In this document: positions 1 to 5,455 of the stretch, piece by piece
How positions within the stretch are numbered: position 1 is the stretch's first letter
How the letters are laid out: the number at the start of each line of letters is the position of its first letter
Assembly (NCBI GenBank): GCA_013152825.1
Contig: JAADFP010000011.1
Location: 1-11,465 of the forward strand
Length of the DNA: 11,465 nucleotides
Direction of reading: 5' to 3'
DNA from: Caldisericota bacterium
GTDB taxonomy: Bacteria > CAIJMQ01 > JAADFP01
Position numbers and translations under genes: made by a program
Notes under the pieces: generated by a model
What the model was told of the DNA's origin: nothing
The model's database searches: none
The model's input: the letters and a program-made list of their open reading frames with translations, nothing else

Positions 1-266
1 CTGCCATCCTGGACTTTGACCGGGGCATGTACGGCGACGTAGAACTGGAATTTGCCGTGCTGGATACCTATGCCTCCGCCACTCCAGAGTTCTTTGCCGG
101 GTATGGCCGTCCCAGACCCCAAACCTACAAAGCACAGGTAAGAAGAACACTTTACCTGGTATACGAGCTAATAAAATATGCCTTTATCAGGCTCGCCCGC
201 AACAATAGACCTCGCGTAGCCAGAGGGCATGTTAACCAATGCCTCTCCCTTCTGGGAAAAATATAA
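1..266 (+). CDS. Aminoglycoside phosphotransferase-like kinase, C-terminal fragment
   Basis: The reading frame is open from the left edge (frame of base 3) to a TAA at 264-266, so only the last 87 residues are present. It opens with AILDFDRGMYGD and continues VELEFAVLD, which matches the ILDF/D...GD..(Y/E)(D/E)(L/F)A stretch of the APH/choline kinase/fructosamine kinase fold. The aspartate of ILDFD is the expected Mg-ATP binding residue, and FFAGYGRPRP followed by a helical tail fits the usual C-terminal lobe. The family phosphorylates small molecules (amino sugars, choline, homoserine, glycated amines). The catalytic HGD loop, which would help define the substrate, lies outside the window. 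No gene follows on the same strand before the tRNA. The family call is fairly safe; the substrate is unknown. Confidence 0.6.
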   Translation, partial: AILDFDRGMYGDVELEFAVLDTYASATPEFFAGYGRPRPQTYKAQVRRTLYLVYELIKYAFIRLARNNRPRVARGHVNQCLSLLGKI

Positions 267-279
267 ACAAAGACACTCG

Positions 280-314
280 TTAGACTTTAGACCTTAGACT
301 ATAGACATTAGGTT
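280..314. repeat. Heptamer tandem array (TTAGACT-type)
   Basis: Five consecutive 7-nt units read TTAGACT, TTAGACC, TTAGACT, ATAGACA and TTAGGTT, so the array degrades toward its right end. Two more units occur at 734-747. The string TTAGACCTTAGAC is identical in both places (287-299 and 734-746). Function is unknown. Confidence 0.8.
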
Positions 315-348
315 GTTTCAGGAATGGGTAGGTGCAGTAAACAGTTAA

Positions 349-439
349 TAAGTGAGTAGGGAAGATGCAAGATACAGGATGCATGATGTAGATTCCTGCT
401 TTCGCTCCGATGTTCATCGGAACAGGCAGGAATGACGCA
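349..439. repeat. Composite repeat unit, copy 1 (AAGTGAGTA - AAGATACAGGAT - hairpin)
   Basis: The unit starts AAGTGAGTA, contains AAGATACAGGAT at 369-380, and ends in a hairpin. Outer arms ATTCCTGC (392-399) and GCAGGAAT (426-433) enclose inner arms TCCGATG (406-412) and CATCGGA (415-421) around a 2-nt gap. The bounding strings CCTGCTTTC (395-403) and ACAGGCAGGAAT (422-433) recur in the copy at 605-649. It resembles the short palindromic intergenic repeats known from many bacterial genomes; mobility is inferred only from the repetition. Confidence 0.65.
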
Positions 440-441
440 TG

Positions 442-510
442 AAGATACAGGATTCACAATAAATAATGCAGACAACCAGCTTTACCTGTCATACCTGCGG
501 AAGCAGGTAT
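442..510. repeat. Partial repeat unit, copy 2, with a perfect 8-bp hairpin
   Basis: A second copy of AAGATACAGGAT (442-453) is followed by a perfect hairpin, ATACCTGC (491-498), loop GGAA, GCAGGTAT (503-510). Read on the minus strand, the hairpin and its flanks translate as WIPASAGMT, a peptide signature that often appears when this class of palindromic repeat is mis-called as a gene. Confidence 0.65.
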
Positions 511-524
511 CCAGAGATGGATAG

Positions 525-649
525 AAGTGAGTAAGTTAGGAAGTAAGTAAGAAACAAGATACAGGATTCCCGCCTGTCCCGATGCATATCGGGAAGCGGG
601 CAGGCCTGCTTTCACCCTCCTGACACATCTCGGGAGGACAGGCAGGAAT
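525..649. repeat. Composite repeat unit, copy 3, with two hairpins
   Basis: The unit begins AAGTGAGTAAG and carries AAGATACAGGAT at 556-567. The first hairpin has outer arms CCCGC (569-573) and GCGGG (596-600) and inner arms CCCGAT (578-583) and ATCGGG (588-593). The second is bounded by CCTGCTTTC (605-613) and ACAGGCAGGAAT (638-649), with inner arms CCCTCC (615-620) and GGGAGG (632-637). The bounding strings equal those of copy 1, but the inner palindrome is different and still self-complementary. Confidence 0.65.
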
Positions 650-689
650 AACGTAGGAGAAACAGGCAGGGGAAGGACGGTGGACGGAC

Positions 690-702
690 AACGGTTACCG
701 TT
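690..702. repeat. 13-nt perfect palindrome
   Basis: AACGGT and ACCGTT flank a single central T. The site lies about 100 bases upstream of the tRNA gene, in otherwise featureless repeat sequence. It could be a protein-binding site or just another repeat remnant. Confidence 0.35.
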
Positions 703-733
703 TCCCGCTACCCAACCGCAACCGATTGACGAG

Positions 734-747
734 TTAGACCTTAGACA
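734..747. repeat. Second heptamer pair TTAGACC-TTAGACA
   Basis: Two adjacent heptamers of the same type as the array at 280-314 sit at the opposite end of the repeat island. The pair shares 13 identical bases with 287-299 in the same orientation. Confidence 0.75.
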
Positions 748-796
748 GCTACAAATTCCCCCGCTTTTTGCTAAAGAAAGAAACAAGAAATTTTGT

Positions 797-802
797 TATA
801 AT
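797..802 (+). promoter_or_regulatory. Candidate -10 box of the tRNA-Ser promoter
   Basis: A perfect TATAAT lies 11 bases before the mature 5' end of the tRNA, giving a transcript start around 809 and a very short leader. No good TTGACA-like -35 box sits at 16-18 bases; TTGCTA at 768-773 is too far (23 bases). The call rests on the -10 match and its position. Confidence 0.45.
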
Positions 803-813
803 AGCATCCAGAT

Positions 814-922
814 GGAGAGGTGCGAGAGCCTGGTTGAATCGGCACGACTGGAAATCGTGTTTCCGGTGGAAATCGGTCCGGTGGAAATCGGAACGTGGGT
901 TCGAATCCCACCCTCTCCGCCA
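814..922 (+). tRNA. tRNA-Ser, anticodon GGA, with enlarged variable arm
   Basis: All arms can be folded by eye. The acceptor stem is GGAGAGG (814-820) with CCTCTCC (912-918), then discriminator G919 and encoded CCA (920-922). A short CGA/TCG D stem is followed by the anticodon stem CACGA (843-847) and TCGTG (855-859), with loop CTGGAAA and anticodon GGA at 850-852, reading UCC/UCU serine codons. The T stem is GTGGG (895-899) with CCCAC (907-911) around loop TTCGAAT. The long variable arm marks a class II tRNA, as expected for serine. That arm spans 860-894 (35 nt), longer than usual, because a 15-nt block is duplicated, making the gene 109 nt long. Removing one copy leaves a conventional 20-nt arm, TTCCG/CGGAA with an 8-nt loop. 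The rest looks intact, so the gene is probably functional, but this is untested. Confidence 0.93.
862..891 (+). repeat. Exact 15-nt tandem duplication inside the tRNA variable arm
   Basis: TCCGGTGGAAATCGG occurs at 862-876 and again, identically, at 877-891. The closing pairs TTCCG (861-865) and CGGAA (889-893) are kept in the duplicated form, so the arm can still close over a longer loop. An alternative hairpin, TTTCC (860-864) with GGAAA (868-872), is also possible. Confidence 0.95.
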
Positions 923-923
923 T

Positions 924-952
924 CTACTGCCCAGTTAGCAGGAGGATTTTTT
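924..952 (+). terminator. Probable rho-independent terminator after tRNA-Ser
   Basis: CTACTGC (924-930) pairs with GCAGGAG (938-944) over a 7-nt loop, with one mismatch (A926/G942), followed by GA and six T residues (947-952). It starts two bases after the CCA end, where a tRNA terminator is expected. The stem is short, so confidence is moderate. Confidence 0.5.
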
Positions 953-1200
953 CAAGAGCTGTCTACGTATTCGTATCTGTAAAGTTGCTTTTTTTCTACA
1001 TTTAGCCTCTTTTTCTGGTCATCCCCCCCCTTTTTCCAGGTAAATCTATCCATTTTTATATGAGCGGAAGATGCTGCTTCAAAGAGTTTTGATGCTTCTC
1101 GCTTCTCTGGAGACAGGAGAAAAGTAATCCAGGCCATGTGGCCATTGCCATCCGTCACCCGCAGGTAGTAGCAATGATATTTTTTCAACACTGCATCCAA
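952..1200 (-). pseudogene. Remnant of a gene tail with the YYLRVTDGNGHMAW motif (left copy)
   Basis: An 82-codon open frame on the minus strand could start only at a TTG and has no visible ribosome binding site. It begins LDAVLKKYHCYYLRVTDGNGHMAW and then diverges into a lysine-rich tail. The motif closely matches the right copy at 2612-2713 (YYVRVTDGNGHMAW, then SSPIWIEE and stop). From memory, a (Y)YVRVTQ.DG.MAWSSPIW ending is typical of secreted PHP-type metallohydrolases (CehA/McbA-like or DUF3604-like). Loss of SSPIW after MAW and a run of eight G on this strand (C8 at 1023-1030) suggest a frameshifted, decayed 3' end. The upstream part of the gene is absent; AT-rich sequence leading to the Fic gene takes its place. 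A small functional gene is possible but unlikely. Confidence 0.55.
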
Positions 1201-1303
1201 AAATGACTATGCTCTACCAAACTTTTGACTCAATTAAAAAAATCATTCGGGTCGGTTCGATTTTTATTTTAGTGCTAAATTTGGGGTGATGTTAAATAAT
1301 CTA

Positions 1304-1332
1304 TTTACAAAATGTTAAATGTTTGTTATCCT
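1304..1332 (+). promoter_or_regulatory. Candidate promoter of the Fic gene
   Basis: TTTACA (1304-1309) and TATCCT (1327-1332) are separated by 17 bases. The surroundings are AT-rich and the heptamer GTTAAAT occurs three times nearby (1291, 1314, 1380). The predicted transcript would have a leader of about 55-60 bases. The match to consensus is moderate. Confidence 0.4.
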
Positions 1333-1343
1333 ATGGACATAGG
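1330..1343. promoter_or_regulatory. Palindrome overlapping the Fic promoter -10 box
   Basis: CCTATG (1330-1335) and CATAGG (1338-1343) form a 6-bp inverted repeat around GA. Its left arm overlaps the proposed -10 hexamer, a position suited to a repressor operator. No candidate regulator is encoded next to it, unless the C-terminal winged-helix-like part of the Fic protein acts on its own promoter. Confidence 0.35.
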
Positions 1344-1396
1344 AATATCGCTTAAACAAAGAAAATTTTGCGATTGAATGTTAAATATCTTGAATT

Positions 1397-2560
1397 ATGC
1401 CTGCAAATTTTAGACATATTGATTTACGTTTAATTGATCCGCCTTTCGGGTCGGACCTCAATACTTTAATTTTAGAGCTTGATTACTTGCGTAAAAAACC
1501 TCTTGCCGGCACAACTCACCCAGCAATATTTTTTCAATTGAAGAACATCTTTCATTTTTTAGAGAGTATTGGCTCCGCGCGTATTGAGGGAAATCGGACA
1601 ACATTAGCTGAGTATGTGGAAAAAAAAATTGAGGGCAACAAGGTCAAGGATGAAAAATTTTTAGAAATTGAAAATAACGAAAAAGCGCTTGATTTTATTG
1701 AGAAGTATATAAACAATCATAAAATAGAGCGTTTATTTTTAAGTGAACTACACAAAATAATTACTCAAGATCTTACACCTCCACCAGAAGGAGAAGGAAG
1801 CAAAAATCCGGGAGAATATAGAATGACCAATGTAGCCATTGCCCGCTCCTCGCACATACCACCGGATATTTCTACGGTATCATCATATATGGATGAGCTT
1901 TTTGAATTTATTAACAAACCAGCTCCACCTCAATATGATCTTCTTAAAGTTGCTCTTGCTCATCATCGCTTTGCCTGGATACATCCTTTTGATAATGGGA
2001 ATGGCAGAGTTGTTCGTCTTTTAACATACGCAATGCTAATTAAATACGGCTTTAAGGTTAATATAGGCGGAAGAATTATTAATCCAACCGCTGTTTTTTG
2101 CAGTAATAGAGAAAAATATTATCAATTCCTATCTTTGGCAGATAAAGGAGACAATAACAGTCTCCTGAGATGGTGTGAATATGTATTAGGGGGACTAAAA
2201 AATGAAATTAATAAAATTGATAGATTGCTTGATTATAATTATTTAGCGCAGAAGATTTTGCTGCCTGCCTTGAATTTTGCTTTAGATAGAAAATATATTA
2301 CCGAAGTTGAATGTAAGGTTTTAACAATCGCTGTAAAAAAACAGCCTATGCAAGCACGCAATGTAAGATCTGTTTTACCGGGGAAATTGCCTGCTGAAAT
2401 TTCCAGAATTATTAGAAGACTAAGAAATAAAAGAATGCTTCAGTCAGAACGAAAGAATACAAGGAAATATGTATTAAAATTTGAAAATAATTATTTATTG
2501 CGAGGAATTATAGAAATGTTAAATAAAGAAGGTTTTCTACCTATTCCTATTAATAGTTAA
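1397..2560 (+). CDS. Fic domain protein, class II AMPylase
   Basis: Fic enzymes usually transfer AMP from ATP to a hydroxyl side chain of a target protein. The 387-residue protein has the full catalytic motif HPFDNGNGRVVR at residues 196-207 (His196 catalytic, Asn202/Arg204/Arg207 for ATP). The inhibitory helix motif (S/T)xxxE(G/N) appears as SARIEG at 60-65, with Glu64 as the autoinhibitory residue. Lying N-terminal to the Fic core makes it class II, so it needs no separate antitoxin. The IPPDIST region (154-160) before the core fits the target-binding flap. Residues about 285-370 look like a winged helix, common in this family. The ATG at 1397 has no clear Shine-Dalgarno. The gene is much richer in A/T than its neighbours and stands alone between two homologous gene tails, suggesting horizontal acquisition. 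An A9 run (1620-1628) near the 5' end could be slip-prone. The family is certain; the target is unknown. Confidence 0.93.
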   Translation: MPANFRHIDLRLIDPPFGSDLNTLILELDYLRKKPLAGTTHPAIFFQLKNIFHFLESIGSARIEGNRTTLAEYVEKKIEGNKVKDEKFLEIENNEKALDFIEKYINNHKIERLFLSELHKIITQDLTPPPEGEGSKNPGEYRMTNVAIARSSHIPPDISTVSSYMDELFEFINKPAPPQYDLLKVALAHHRFAWIHPFDNGNGRVVRLLTYAMLIKYGFKVNIGGRIINPTAVFCSNREKYYQFLSLADKGDNNSLLRWCEYVLGGLKNEINKIDRLLDYNYLAQKILLPALNFALDRKYITEVECKVLTIAVKKQPMQARNVRSVLPGKLPAEISRIIRRLRNKRMLQSERKNTRKYVLKFENNYLLRGIIEMLNKEGFLPIPINS

Positions 2561-2611
2561 CTATGCTTTACGGAATCTTACCCTGCCGCCGGCTGCTCTT
2601 CCTTATCTTTT

Positions 2612-2713
2612 TCACTCCTCAATCCAGATAGGACTTGACCAGGCCATGTGACCGTTGCCGTCAGTTACTCGAACGTAGTAGAAAAGGGATAGGGTTTTGG
2701 CTAATTCATGCTT
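2612..2713 (-). pseudogene. Remnant of a gene tail with the YYVRVTDGNGHMAW motif (right copy)
   Basis: Reading the minus strand from 2713 to a TGA at 2612-2614 gives about 33 residues: KHELAKTLSLF, YYVRVTDGNGHMAW, then SSPIWIEE. The frame is closed by a TGA immediately upstream and no start codon is present. Over 43 bases (2639-2681 against 1129-1171) the DNA matches the left remnant at 35 positions. Most differences fall in codon third positions, so the peptide was under selection before the gene was lost. The intact terminal SSPIW makes this the better-preserved 3' end. The parent family is probably a secreted PHP/DUF3604-like metallohydrolase, from memory of the motif. Confidence 0.6.
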
Positions 2714-2740
2714 TCAAAAGTTATCCTATCTCAATCATAG

Positions 2741-2786
2741 TATACAATATAGCCCAAGGCCCGAATTGTAAGGTATAATAGAGGGG
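2741..2786 (+). promoter_or_regulatory. Candidate promoter region and ribosome binding site of the glycan operon
   Basis: Two -10-like boxes precede the first operon gene: TACAAT (2743-2748) and TATAAT (2774-2779). Neither has a good -35 box at the right distance. The second would start transcription almost on the GAGGGG ribosome binding site (2781-2786), so the first is the better candidate for a translated message. Confidence 0.3.
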
Positions 2787-2789
2787 CAA

Positions 2790-4283
2790 ATGTATAAGTT
2801 GCAAGATAATCTATCCAGAAGATACACACCGAAGGATTACTTTCTACTGGCAGGAGTAATTTTATCGGGAGGTCTTTTAAGATTAATTTCCCTGGGTAAA
2901 TACTCTTTCTGGCCTGACGAATTAGCTTCTTTCCAGAGGGCGCACTTACCCCTGCCAGCTTTAATCAGAGAGCTTAAGGGTAATCAGCCTCTTTACGAAA
3001 CTTTCATGCACTTCTGGGTGAAGCTCGGTTCCTCCGATGCTTTTTTTCGCCTTCCTTCAGCGCTTTTCGGTATTATTGCTCTCTATTTCCTTTTTCTTCT
3101 CAGCAGGGAATTTTTCAGCAAAAAAGTGTCCTACACTGCTGTTATCTTCTTTGCCTTCTCTCCCCTGCATATTCTGTTTTCTCGCATAGGCAGGGTATAC
3201 TCCCTGCTTACTCTTCTGGTTATTCTTTCCCTGTATTTTCTCTATAAATGGAGCAAGGAAAATAAATTTTCCTATGGGGCTGGCTTTATACTATTCACTA
3301 CTTTGAGTCTCTACGCTCATTTCTCAGCCTACCTCATTTTCCTGGCTGAGTTTTTATGGGTTATCTACAGTGGAATAAAGGGGAAATTTTCTGCCAAAGA
3401 CTGGCTGAAGAATTTATGGCTGTTTCTTGCCGTTTTCCTTCTTGTATTCCCCTGGTTATATTACTCTGCCCGAGCAGTAGTCCGCTTTTCTTCCGCCCCC
3501 TACTACTCTTCCCAGGCCGGCAAGCTAATGAAACTGTTCTTCCTGCCCTATTCTTTCCTGGCCGGACTTAACCTCAACCCATTTCATCTCTACGTAACTA
3601 TCCCCCTCACCATAGCAGGGCTTTACCTTTTTCTGCTTGGACTGAAAAACCCTAAAACTCTTGTTCTTTTCTCCTTTTTCCTTCCCTTTCTGGGAGCCTG
3701 GAAAATACCGGCTGTCTCCCCCAAACATGTAATCTACCTGCTTGCTCCTTTTTATCTATTCATTGCCCGGGGGATATACAGGCAAGGGCTGAAATTAAGG
3801 ATATTTATTTTAGCCCTGCTTTTACCTGGTATAATACTATCGCTATGCAATTACTTCCAGGGTAAAGATTTTGTTGATGCCTCAATGGTTACTCCCTGGG
3901 AAAAAATAGCAGAAACCATCCAGAACCAGGAAAAGAAAGGAGAAATAATACTGATAGAGTCAGACATAAAATTTCCCTACGGAATGCGGGTAGACCTATT
4001 TCGCAGGTATTACAAAGGTAAGCTTCCGGTAAAAGTGCTCGATTATAGCTGGAGCCCCCGGCAAATCCAGGAAATCTCCCGAGGATTTGAAAAAGTCTGG
4101 ATTCTTCTATATGATGAAAGCAACCCGGCAAAGTTTCGGGAATTCATGGAAAAGAGCGGCAGTATCCTGTATTTTAAGGGTTTTCAATGGGAGACCCATA
4201 CCCTGAAAGGCCTAAAAGAAGGATGGAGCAATAGGAATAAGTACGCTTCCTTTCTCTACGAACTTTATTTATGGAAAAGATAA
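2790..4283 (+). CDS. GT-C fold membrane glycosyltransferase (GT39/PMT-like)
   Basis: This 497-residue polytopic inner-membrane protein probably transfers a sugar from a polyprenyl-phosphate donor on the outer face of the membrane. After a first membrane helix (about 17-35) comes FWPDELAS, whose D43-E44 corresponds to the acidic catalytic motif in the first extracellular loop of GT39/ArnT-like enzymes. NQPLYETFMHFWVKLGSSDAF (65-85) and RLPSALFGI (88-96) match the family's second conserved block, and RIGRVYSLL (132-140) its next one. Hydrophobic segments continue to about 350; a soluble domain (about 365-497) closes the protein. GAGGGG sits just before the ATG. It is first in a six-gene run and overlaps the next gene by 13 bases. 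Sugar and acceptor cannot be inferred. Confidence 0.85.
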   Translation: MYKLQDNLSRRYTPKDYFLLAGVILSGGLLRLISLGKYSFWPDELASFQRAHLPLPALIRELKGNQPLYETFMHFWVKLGSSDAFFRLPSALFGIIALYFLFLLSREFFSKKVSYTAVIFFAFSPLHILFSRIGRVYSLLTLLVILSLYFLYKWSKENKFSYGAGFILFTTLSLYAHFSAYLIFLAEFLWVIYSGIKGKFSAKDWLKNLWLFLAVFLLVFPWLYYSARAVVRFSSAPYYSSQAGKLMKLFFLPYSFLAGLNLNPFHLYVTIPLTIAGLYLFLLGLKNPKTLVLFSFFLPFLGAWKIPAVSPKHVIYLLAPFYLFIARGIYRQGLKLRIFILALLLPGIILSLCNYFQGKDFVDASMVTPWEKIAETIQNQEKKGEIILIESDIKFPYGMRVDLFRRYYKGKLPVKVLDYSWSPRQIQEISRGFEKVWILLYDESNPAKFREFMEKSGSILYFKGFQWETHTLKGLKEGWSNRNKYASFLYELYLWKR

Positions 4284-5455
4284 GTCAGAACAAGTTATTA
4301 GTCTTGCTCTTTCTCCTGTCTTTTCTCCCTCGCTTGATCTTCATTCTCACTTTGACTACTCCCTTATTACCCGATGAACATACCTATCTACAAATGGCTG
4401 AAACCATAAAAGCAGGGAAAGGGCTTGCTTATCCCCAGGTAACTGCCTCCATGCCGCCTGTGTATCCCTACTTTGTCACCTTGACTACTTTTCTGCCTAT
4501 TAACCCTCTTTTTGCCCTGCGCTTTTTCCAGTCAATTTTAGCCGGCATCCTATCCATTTTAATATTTATACTCGGCAAAGAAATATTTAATAAGCGCACA
4601 GGCATTCTCTCCTCCCTCATCTACTCTTTTTACCCTGTACTTATATTCTTTACCGGCCTGGTCCTCTCGGAAACACTCTACACCTTTCTTACTTTTCTGT
4701 TTATATTATCCCTCTACTTTCTTTATAAACATCCTTCCTGGAAATGGATGGTAACTTCAGGAATCATCGGGGCACTTTCTGCCCTGACCAGACCTTCCAC
4801 CGTGAGCCTGATTCCCTTCGTCTATCTTCTAAGCATTATCTACGTTTTTAAGAAAAGGCAAAGCATTACTCCTCTTCTGTGCAGCTTGTTGCTTCTGGTA
4901 ATTGCCTACTCACCCTGGGTAATAAGAAACTGGATAGTATTTCACCATTTCATCCCCACCACTACTGATGGTGGATGGGTGCTTTATTCCGGCAACAATC
5001 CTATGAATAAGAGCGGGGGGGGTATAGAGGGAATTGACGTGAAATTTCCCGAAGAAGCCAAGAAACTTAACGAGATAGAAAGAGATAAATATTTTAAGCA
5101 AAAGGCAATGGAGTTCATAAAGTCTCATCCCAAGCAGTTTATTCTGCTTTCTTTCAAGAAATTTTCCCGTCTATGGAGGCTTTACCCTGCTCCCACTTCC
5201 GGTTATACGCAAACCAAATTTATACTCATAATGCTGCTTTCCTACGGGGTTTTGCTGCCATTTGCCATAGCCGGGTTTTTCCTTTCCCTACGGCAATTCC
5301 CGCAAACTTTCCTGCTTTTGCTCCCTTTAATCATATTTACCCTCACCCACATGGTTTTTATAGGTTCCATACGATACCGGGTTCCCCTCCTCCCCTACTT
5401 TATAATTCTCTCGGCCTGGGGACTGGATAGAATGTATGTTCGGCTAAAATCATGA
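4271..5455 (+). CDS. Second GT-C membrane glycosyltransferase (GT39-like)
   Basis: A 394-residue polytopic membrane protein of the same superfamily as its upstream neighbour, though not a close copy. The first helix (about 9-28) is followed by LLPDEHTYLQMA, with D35-E36 as the presumed catalytic acidic pair. MPPVYPYFVTL (61-71) matches the P.YP..L loop found in this group. SPWVIRNWIVFHHFIPTTTDGG (214-235) and YSGNNP (239-244) match the usual W.IRN...F....P..T.GG....GNNP block. Conserved PDE and GNNP motifs argue for an active enzyme using a lipid-linked donor. A run of eight G (5015-5022) encodes Gly249-251 and is in frame here; such tracts can slip. The gene starts inside its neighbour, has no clear Shine-Dalgarno and is probably translationally coupled. 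Its stop overlaps the next start by 4 bases. Confidence 0.85.
   Translation: MEKISQNKLLVLLFLLSFLPRLIFILTLTTPLLPDEHTYLQMAETIKAGKGLAYPQVTASMPPVYPYFVTLTTFLPINPLFALRFFQSILAGILSILIFILGKEIFNKRTGILSSLIYSFYPVLIFFTGLVLSETLYTFLTFLFILSLYFLYKHPSWKWMVTSGIIGALSALTRPSTVSLIPFVYLLSIIYVFKKRQSITPLLCSLLLLVIAYSPWVIRNWIVFHHFIPTTTDGGWVLYSGNNPMNKSGGGIEGIDVKFPEEAKKLNEIERDKYFKQKAMEFIKSHPKQFILLSFKKFSRLWRLYPAPTSGYTQTKFILIMLLSYGVLLPFAIAGFFLSLRQFPQTFLLLLPLIIFTLTHMVFIGSIRYRVPLLPYFIILSAWGLDRMYVRLKS

Larger units (their letters stand above)
267..813. other. Gene-free, repeat-rich intergenic region
   Basis: About 550 bases hold no convincing gene. Open frames exist on both strands, but their translations are simply the repeats read as protein (for example WIPASAGMT from the hairpin at 491-510). 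The region carries a heptamer array at the left, three copies of a 12-mer, four hairpins, a 13-nt palindrome and, at the right, a second pair of the same heptamers just before the tRNA-Ser promoter. It looks like an accumulation of dispersed non-coding repeat units rather than a decayed gene. Confidence 0.7.

Noticed and set aside
280..649. CRISPR array
   Set aside because: The repeats are irregular in length and spacing, with no uniform spacers and no cas genes.
454..786. Minus-strand open frame of about 110 codons in the intergenic island
   Set aside because: Its translation is the hairpin repeats read as protein (including WIPASAGMT), it has no family resemblance and it lies across repeat units.
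680..982. Plus-strand open frame of about 100 codons
   Set aside because: It reads straight through the tRNA-Ser gene and its terminator; it is an accidental frame.
1208..1229. Minus-strand sequence resembling a tRNA D arm (TTTGGTAGAGCA)
   Set aside because: No acceptor, anticodon or T arm can be folded around it, so it is at most a tRNA scar and may be chance.
900..2790. Integrative island attached at the tRNA-Ser 3' end
   Set aside because: I looked for a second copy of the tRNA 3' end (TTCGAATCCCACCC or CTCTCCGCCA) downstream and found none, and there is no integrase gene.
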